Part shown: positions 59,663-64,000 of the stretch, one piece after another | Layout of the letters: each line of letters opens with the position of its first letter | How positions within the stretch are numbered: position 1 is the stretch's first letter | NCBI GenBank assembly: GCA_944320015.1 | Contig: CALUFO010000006.1 | Coordinates: 62,001 to 126,000 of the forward strand | Reading direction: 5' to 3' | DNA from: an uncultured Barnesiella sp. | Lineage (GTDB): Bacteria > Bacteroidota > Bacteroidia > Bacteroidales > Barnesiellaceae | DNA length: 64,000 bases | The notes under the pieces: model-generated | Databases searched by the model: none | Seen by the model: the letters and a program-made list of their open reading frames with translations, nothing else | What the model was told of the DNA's origin: nothing | Position numbers and translations under genes: made by a program

Positions 59663-60849
59663 GTCGCTTTTTTTAGCGTGATAACGGTCACTTCGGGGCG
59701 GGCGCCGATGCGCATGGGAAGGAATACACACCCGATGCCCTCGTTGACATATAGTTTTTGATTTTGGTCGGGCTCGACATAGAGTCCGCTCCATTCGGGA
59801 TACATGGGTTCGGCCAAAGAGTATTCAAATCCTTTCCAGCCCAGTTTCAACTGCATGGCGTGTGTATGCCCCGATAGGGTAAGGTCGATGTTGGAGTGGG
59901 GTATCACCTCGTGTCGCCAGTGCAGGGGATTGTGTGAGAGGAGAATCTTGAATGTCGAATCGTTCAGCGCCGGGTAAGCTTCGGCCAATTTCCCGTATTT
60001 CGGGAAAGGTGGAAGCCCCCAGTTTTCTACGCCAATCAGGGCGATGCTGTCGTTCCCCCGGTGGAGTGTGACCGAGCGGTTGTTGAGCATGTGCCAGCCC
60101 ATTTTCTCCTCGTTGCCGATGAGCGCCCTGAGGGTTTGCTCTTTTTCCTCGGGGCGTTCCCAGTGAGCGTAATCGCCATAGTCGTGATTCCCCAAAACCG
60201 AGAAAACCCCGTCGCCGGCCGACAGGCGGGATAGGATGTCCATATAAGGAATCAATTCATTCCCTTGCCGGTTGACAAGGTCGCCGGTGAATACGATTAA
60301 ATCGGGTGCGAGTTGGTTGATATGTTCGACCCATCGGGGTAGGTAACGGGCGGCCGAGCCTAAGGTCTCGATGTGGAGATCGGAAAATTGCACGATGCGA
60401 TACCCGTCGAAGCTGTCCGGCAAATGGGGAAAGTCGATTGTCTGGTAGTTGTAGACAGGGTGTTGCCGGGCGTAAAAAGCGCCGTAAAGCATGGCTCCCA
60501 TGACATACAGCGCCATTCCCATGCCAATGATGTGTCCCGCCCGGCTCCTCTTCTTGCGCCATAGGCGGGGCAGATAGTCGAATAGCGAGCATATCGTGTA
60601 GAACCATTTGGGCATGTAAACCAAAAAGAAGGTATAGAACAGCCACATGGTCGCATTGAGGGTGAGTACTCCCCGGAATTTCAAGTTGAAGACTAATCCG
60701 AACAGTACTCCCAATAGCGTGAGGCACGAAATGCTCCACCAAATGATTTTCAGCCATAGGGCTTTATCTCGTAAATTCCGGCGGAAGATATAGATGTCGG
60801 CCAATATAGCTAAAATCGGGAGAGAAATGAGAAGAAGGGGTAATCGCAT
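59659..60849 (-). CDS. Membrane-anchored metallophosphoesterase
   Basis: A 396-residue protein with about four N-terminal transmembrane helices (residues 1-135, for example LWLKIIWWSISCLTLLGVLFG and GMGMALYVMGAMLYGAFYA). A calcineurin-like phosphoesterase domain follows, with FSDLHIETLG near 157, VFTGDLVNRQGNE near 187, LGNHDYGDY near 215, LSHNPLHW and LSGHTHAMQ. The arrangement resembles YkuE-like lipid or membrane phosphodiesterases. Substrate unknown. First gene of the Tex cluster, downstream of a strong terminator that ends the PlsC-like transcript; no clear -7 box was found in the short gap. Confidence 0.88.
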   Translation of the reverse strand: MRLPLLLISLPILAILADIYIFRRNLRDKALWLKIIWWSISCLTLLGVLFGLVFNLKFRGVLTLNATMWLFYTFFLVYMPKWFYTICSLFDYLPRLWRKKRSRAGHIIGMGMALYVMGAMLYGAFYARQHPVYNYQTIDFPHLPDSFDGYRIVQFSDLHIETLGSAARYLPRWVEHINQLAPDLIVFTGDLVNRQGNELIPYMDILSRLSAGDGVFSVLGNHDYGDYAHWERPEEKEQTLRALIGNEEKMGWHMLNNRSVTLHRGNDSIALIGVENWGLPPFPKYGKLAEAYPALNDSTFKILLSHNPLHWRHEVIPHSNIDLTLSGHTHAMQLKLGWKGFEYSLAEPMYPEWSGLYVEPDQNQKLYVNEGIGCVFLPMRIGARPEVTVITLKKAT

Positions 60850-60870
60850 ATAATCGGATATTATAATTGT

Positions 60871-60902
60871 AAAAGCGAAACGACATGTCGTTTCGCTTTT
60901 GT
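60871..60902 (-). terminator. Palindromic terminator between acyltransferase and metallophosphoesterase
   Basis: A perfect 30-nt palindrome, AAAAGCGAAACGACA and its complement (60871-60900), ending in TTTT on both strands. It is positioned as the minus-strand terminator of the acyltransferase transcript. Confidence 0.8.
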
Positions 60903-60910
60903 GTGGATGT

Positions 60911-62077
60911 TTACTCTTTTCCGAGAGCAGCCAGCTGGTTTTTCAACGGGTTGGCATACATCGTCAGGATAGCGTTTTTGAGGAATGCCTTGTCCTCCTC
61001 TTTTGTCACATTGGGCACTTTGGCCAGTTGTGAATACAGATAGTTGTTAAAGACGGTTTGTTCCTTGTCGGTGTAGTGAGTGCCGGCAAATCGTTTCTCG
61101 CCTTGCAGCATGTCGTAGGCGACATAGTTCCCGGGATATAGCCTGTAATTGGCGTGAATGGCCTTGTCGATAATTGTGAGTATGTGGGAGAGCAATTCCG
61201 ATTTCTCTTCGCAGGCCGACAGTTTGTCGAGTTCCTCGTTGATGCAAGGCGATATTTGGAAATGCACGCGCCCTTTGAATCCGAGCAGCCCGGTTTCCAT
61301 GCTGTGCAAGTCGTCTTCCTGTGATTTTTTAAATTCGGGATTGTCCCGTTTGAGCAAAAACTCGTATGCTTTCAAGTAGTCGCAAGGATCGTATTCATAG
61401 GAGATAGATACCGGTACGAGATTAATCTCTTTCAAATTATCGAGGAAATCGCCGTCTCCTGCAATACTCAACATTTTGATGAGCGATTCCTGCGTGCGGT
61501 CGTCCGAGTCTTTGGCGCGTCCTTCGCGTTGGGCAATCCACACCGATTCGTGTTTCTGGGTAATGGCAAAGTGTATGTATCCCGATAATTGCCGGGCAGC
61601 GTCGAGCGTTTGGCGCACTCCCAGATTGCGCTTTACGATAAAACTTTTGTTGAGCCGTACCAAATCCGAAATCCAATCGAATATGAGCAGGTTGTTGCCT
61701 ATGGCTATTTCACTGGTGTTTATCCCGTGATAAATGAGCAACAGGTTTAGGAAAGAGGCGTCGAGGACGATGTCGCGGTGGTTCGACATGAACGTGTAGC
61801 TCTTTGTCTTGTCGAGGATTTCGAAGTTCCCTCCGGTGAGACCCTTTGTCGTTTTTTGGGTGAGACCTTCGAGGAAAGAGCGCATGATGAGCAGCTGAAA
61901 GTCTTTCTTGTTGTCGAGCGCCAATAGTTGTTGACAAAATACATCGTAGTCGATGTCACGCAAAACATAGCGTACTGCATGTTCGAATTTGGGTTCTTTG
62001 ACCAATTCTTTCATTTTGTCATGAAATTCGCTGTCATAAAAAGGGCGAATATCTTCAAATTCTTTTGGGCATTCCAT
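60911..62077 (-). CDS. PlsC-like (1-acyl-glycerol-3-phosphate) acyltransferase family protein
   Basis: A 388-residue protein with the acyltransferase core in the N-terminal half: SNHRDIVLDASFL (NHxxxxD catalytic motif near residue 99), IAIGNNLLIFDWISDLVRLNKSFIVKR, and EGRAKDS (EGTR-like acyl-acceptor motif near 185). The long C-terminal half has no assigned domain. It transfers acyl chains onto a lysophospholipid or other lipid. No transmembrane helices are obvious. It follows the RluD-like gene by 52 nt with no terminator, so it is probably co-transcribed with it. Confidence 0.82.
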   Translation of the reverse strand: MECPKEFEDIRPFYDSEFHDKMKELVKEPKFEHAVRYVLRDIDYDVFCQQLLALDNKKDFQLLIMRSFLEGLTQKTTKGLTGGNFEILDKTKSYTFMSNHRDIVLDASFLNLLLIYHGINTSEIAIGNNLLIFDWISDLVRLNKSFIVKRNLGVRQTLDAARQLSGYIHFAITQKHESVWIAQREGRAKDSDDRTQESLIKMLSIAGDGDFLDNLKEINLVPVSISYEYDPCDYLKAYEFLLKRDNPEFKKSQEDDLHSMETGLLGFKGRVHFQISPCINEELDKLSACEEKSELLSHILTIIDKAIHANYRLYPGNYVAYDMLQGEKRFAGTHYTDKEQTVFNNYLYSQLAKVPNVTKEEDKAFLKNAILTMYANPLKNQLAALGKE

Positions 62078-62129
62078 AACTCTAATGTTTTTAAGGTATA
62101 GAACCGTGGTTTATATTTGTTTTCTCATT

Positions 62130-63197
62130 TTATCCTTGTATCTCTCGGTTGGCGGTATAGTGCCGCCATTTGTCAAAAAGCAATTCCATATCTTGCGGTA
62201 TGGGAGAGTCGAAAAACATTTCCTTACCGGTGAGGGGGTGTTTGAATCCGAGTGTCTTGGCATGTAACGCTTGTCGGGGGCATATCTCGAAACAGTTTTG
62301 TACGAACTGTTTATACTTGGTAAAAGTCGTGCCTTTAAGAATTTGGTCGCCACCATAGCGCTCGTCGTTGAAGAGCGTGTGTCCGATATATTTCATGTGG
62401 ACCCTTATTTGGTGGGTGCGACCGGTTTCGAGCTGGCATTCTACAATCGAGACATATCCCAGCCGTTCTAATGTTTTATAATGTGTGACGGCGTGCTTGC
62501 CCAAGTCGCCTTCGGGGAACACTGTCATTTGGAGCCGGTCTTTGAGGCTCCGCCCGATGTTGCCGGTTATTGTGCCTTCGTCTTTTTCCATGGAGCCCCA
62601 CACCAGCGCCACATATTTCCGCTGGGTCGTTTTGTTGAAAAACTGTGTGCCCAAATTGGTTTTCGCTTCGGGCGTTTTGGCAATGACGAGTAGTCCCGAT
62701 GTGTCTTTGTCGATGCGGTGTACCAATCCCAATCGGGGGTCGCTTACGTCGTAGTCGGGGGTATTCCTGAAATAGTAGGCCAATGCGTTCACCAGTGTGC
62801 CGCTGTAATTCCCGTGGCCCGGGTGTACGACCAGCCCCGCCGGCTTGTTCACGACCAGCACGGTGTCGTCCTCGTAGACGACATCGAGAGGTATGTCTTG
62901 TGGTATGATTTCAAATTCATAGCGAGGTCGATCCATCACGACCGATACTGTGTCGAGCGGCTTTACCCGATAGTTCGATTTGACGGCTTTCCCGTTTACG
63001 AGAATGCAGCCGGCCTCGGCGGCTTGTTGTATCCGATTGCGCGAAGCGTTTTCGAGCCGGGCGACCAAAAATTTGTCGACCCGTAACAGGCTTTGCCCCT
63101 TGTCGGCCACAAACCGGAAGTGCTCATACAACTCCCGTTCGCCCTCTTCGGCTACGATTTTATCGTCGACATCTATATCTTCGTCGCAAAAGTCCAT
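62130..63197 (-). CDS. rluD: RluD-like 23S rRNA pseudouridine synthase
   Basis: A 355-residue enzyme with an S4 RNA-binding domain (about 38-95, LRVDKFLVARLENASRNRIQ) and the RluA-family catalytic domain (VVNKPAGLVVHPGHGNYSGTL; HRIDKDTSGLLVIAKT with catalytic Asp near 150; GRTHQIRVHMKYIGH). A ~30-residue acidic N-terminal extension (CDEDIDVDDKIVAEEGERE) precedes S4. RluD modifies helix 69 of 23S rRNA. It begins 12 nt after the stop of the PASTA gene; that pairing is conserved in Bacteroidales. Confidence 0.9.
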   Translation of the reverse strand: MDFCDEDIDVDDKIVAEEGERELYEHFRFVADKGQSLLRVDKFLVARLENASRNRIQQAAEAGCILVNGKAVKSNYRVKPLDTVSVVMDRPRYEFEIIPQDIPLDVVYEDDTVLVVNKPAGLVVHPGHGNYSGTLVNALAYYFRNTPDYDVSDPRLGLVHRIDKDTSGLLVIAKTPEAKTNLGTQFFNKTTQRKYVALVWGSMEKDEGTITGNIGRSLKDRLQMTVFPEGDLGKHAVTHYKTLERLGYVSIVECQLETGRTHQIRVHMKYIGHTLFNDERYGGDQILKGTTFTKYKQFVQNCFEICPRQALHAKTLGFKHPLTGKEMFFDSPIPQDMELLFDKWRHYTANREIQG

Positions 63198-63209
63198 GTC
63201 TTGGGGATT

Positions 63210-63845
63210 TTAGTTAAACCAACTTTCATCGGTAAGGGGCAATTCATTGTCTGGCTGAATATCTACGCTCGTCGAGTCGGGATATTCGTCGTTGTTTTTC
63301 TCTCCGTTTCCTACGAGTAGCGTCACCGCACTGCCGGCCGGGATTTTATCGCCCGGTTCGAGCGTTTCGCCCCGGTATTGGATTCCGATAACGAGGTCGG
63401 AATATTCCGACGGGACGCTTCTAATTTGCACATCGGTCAATCCGATACTTTCCAGTGTGGAGAGCGCTTGGCGTTGCGACATGTCGGTGACTTTTGGGCA
63501 CGAGATCATTCTGGGCGAAAAGGCATTGATCGAGAGGTATATGATTCGTCCCGACTTGACTTTGCTGCCGCCGGCCGGAGTCTGCTCGACGACGCTGCCC
63601 GGGGTGGCCCCGTCGATAAATAGCGAGTCTACGATGTCGCATCGGAATCCTTCGCGTTCGAGAATCCGTATGGCGTCCGGCACGACCAGCGTCTTGACCT
63701 CGGGAACAATGACGGCTTTTCCGTGGCGAGTATATAGCTTCAACCCATACAAGGTGAGCCATATCAATAGGAAAAAGACGATAATCATCAATACTAATGT
63801 TTTGATTATCGGGTGTTTTTTGAAGAAGTCAATCAATTTTCCCAT
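63210..63845 (-). CDS. PASTA-domain membrane protein
   Basis: A 211-residue protein with one N-terminal transmembrane helix (TLVLMIIVFFLLIWLTLYGL, about 14-34) and three PASTA repeats on the periplasmic side (VIVPEVKTLVVPDAIRILER; PRMISCPKVTDMSQRQALSTL; a third partial repeat ending AGSAVTLLVGNG). PASTA domains bind peptidoglycan stem peptides or beta-lactams. There is no kinase or transpeptidase domain. It ends in an acidic linker (NNDEYPDSTSVDIQPDNE). The start is 63845 (MGKLIDFF); ATG 63866 is an alternative. Confidence 0.88.
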   Translation of the reverse strand: MGKLIDFFKKHPIIKTLVLMIIVFFLLIWLTLYGLKLYTRHGKAVIVPEVKTLVVPDAIRILEREGFRCDIVDSLFIDGATPGSVVEQTPAGGSKVKSGRIIYLSINAFSPRMISCPKVTDMSQRQALSTLESIGLTDVQIRSVPSEYSDLVIGIQYRGETLEPGDKIPAGSAVTLLVGNGEKNNDEYPDSTSVDIQPDNELPLTDESWFN

Positions 63846-63879
63846 AGTCGCTCGAGTACATAACATTTCTAAGATTTCA

Positions 63880-63887
63880 CAAATATA
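63880..63887 (-). promoter_or_regulatory. -7 promoter box of the PASTA-RluD-acyltransferase operon
   Basis: Minus strand TATATTTG, 35 nt before the ATG at 63845. Confidence 0.55.
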
Positions 63888-63940
63888 CGATATTTAGCTT
63901 GTATCGGCTATTAACTTAATTATTTTTATGACAAAAAGAT

Positions 63941-64000
63941 TTATTCTCTCCTGATTTTTCTTGTGCGGGAAGGAATATTGTCGATTCTTTTCCGGGCTTC
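63941..64000 (-). CDS. Possible C-terminal end of a protein entering from the right edge
   Basis: The minus-strand frame is open from base 64000 to a TAA at 63941-63943 and reads EARKRIDNIPSRTRKIRRE, a basic tail that looks like a protein C-terminus. It is only 19 codons, so this could be chance. The product cannot be named. Confidence 0.3.
   Translation of the reverse strand, partial: EARKRIDNIPSRTRKIRRE

Noticed and set aside
1-64000. CRISPR arrays, rRNA, insertion sequences
   Set aside because: No regularly spaced direct repeats, ribosomal RNA signatures or transposase motifs were seen on either strand.

Overview
The window is a chromosomal segment of a Bacteroidales bacterium. The evidence is a SusC/SusD pair with an ECF sigma/anti-sigma switch, several TonB-dependent receptors, promoters of the Bacteroidota type (TAnnTTTG, often TATCTTTG) instead of sigma-70 boxes, few Shine-Dalgarno sites, and secreted proteins ending in type IX secretion (T9SS)-like sorting tails. 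Those tails fit a Barnesiella/Coprobacter/Porphyromonadaceae-like lineage better than Bacteroides proper, but the genus cannot be fixed from the window. There is no rRNA, CRISPR array, transposase, integrase or phage gene.

Layout. 1-2064: 5' part of a TonB-dependent receptor (minus). 2402-4237: a tight three-gene operon (UbiA prenyltransferase, HAD-IB phosphatase, SMR-type small transporter) that could make and move a polyprenyl-phosphate sugar. 4303-9168: RluA pseudouridine synthase, a DEAD-box helicase with a DbpA-type tail, an exported transglutaminase-like protein and an ATP-grasp-like protein. 9710-14914: two large modular secreted proteins with sorting tails. 15000-17447 (minus): nitroreductase, DUF2520 Rossmann protein, KdsC-like phosphatase and Maf. 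17622-22458: TonB-dependent receptor, DUF308 membrane protein, lipid kinase, YfcE-like phosphodiesterase. 22556-22628: tRNA-Gly(CCC).

23023-42548 is the accessory heart of the window: a polysaccharide utilization locus (PUL) with ECF sigma, FecR anti-sigma, SusC with an STN signalling domain, SusD, a LamG-EEP (endonuclease/exonuclease/phosphatase fold) phosphodiesterase, GH20, a small secreted protein, GH2, a DUF4091(GH123-like)-phosphodiester glycosidase (NAGPA) fusion with a sorting tail, and a GH78-like enzyme. The combination of HexNAc-directed hydrolases with two unrelated phosphodiester-cleaving folds suggests a phosphodiester-containing glycan as substrate.

42637-45920: a GNAT-nitrilase fusion (minus), then a DUF6249 protein, a second ECF sigma factor and a small CxxC two-helix membrane protein that may be its regulator. 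46000-52395 (minus): a TolC-MacA-MacB type efflux operon followed by a LytS/LytTR two-component pair, with a palindrome over the operon promoter. 52577-54253: AspT/YidE-type transporter. 54531-56123: a HAD protein with a destroyed active site, and an intact phosphoglycolate-phosphatase-like HAD on the other strand. 56356-60849 (minus): nitroreductase, FolK-like protein, Tex and a membrane metallophosphoesterase in overlapping order. 60911-63845 (minus): PlsC-like acyltransferase, RluD-like pseudouridine synthase and a PASTA protein.

Outside the genes, a ~50-74 bp dispersed repeat carrying a promoter lies before at least four unrelated genes. Two intergenic regions hold a promoter followed by a terminator with no ORF between (small RNA candidates at 6498-6567 and 56134-56245). 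At least two genes (the helicase and the LytS kinase) have start codons so close to the promoter that their mRNAs should be leaderless.
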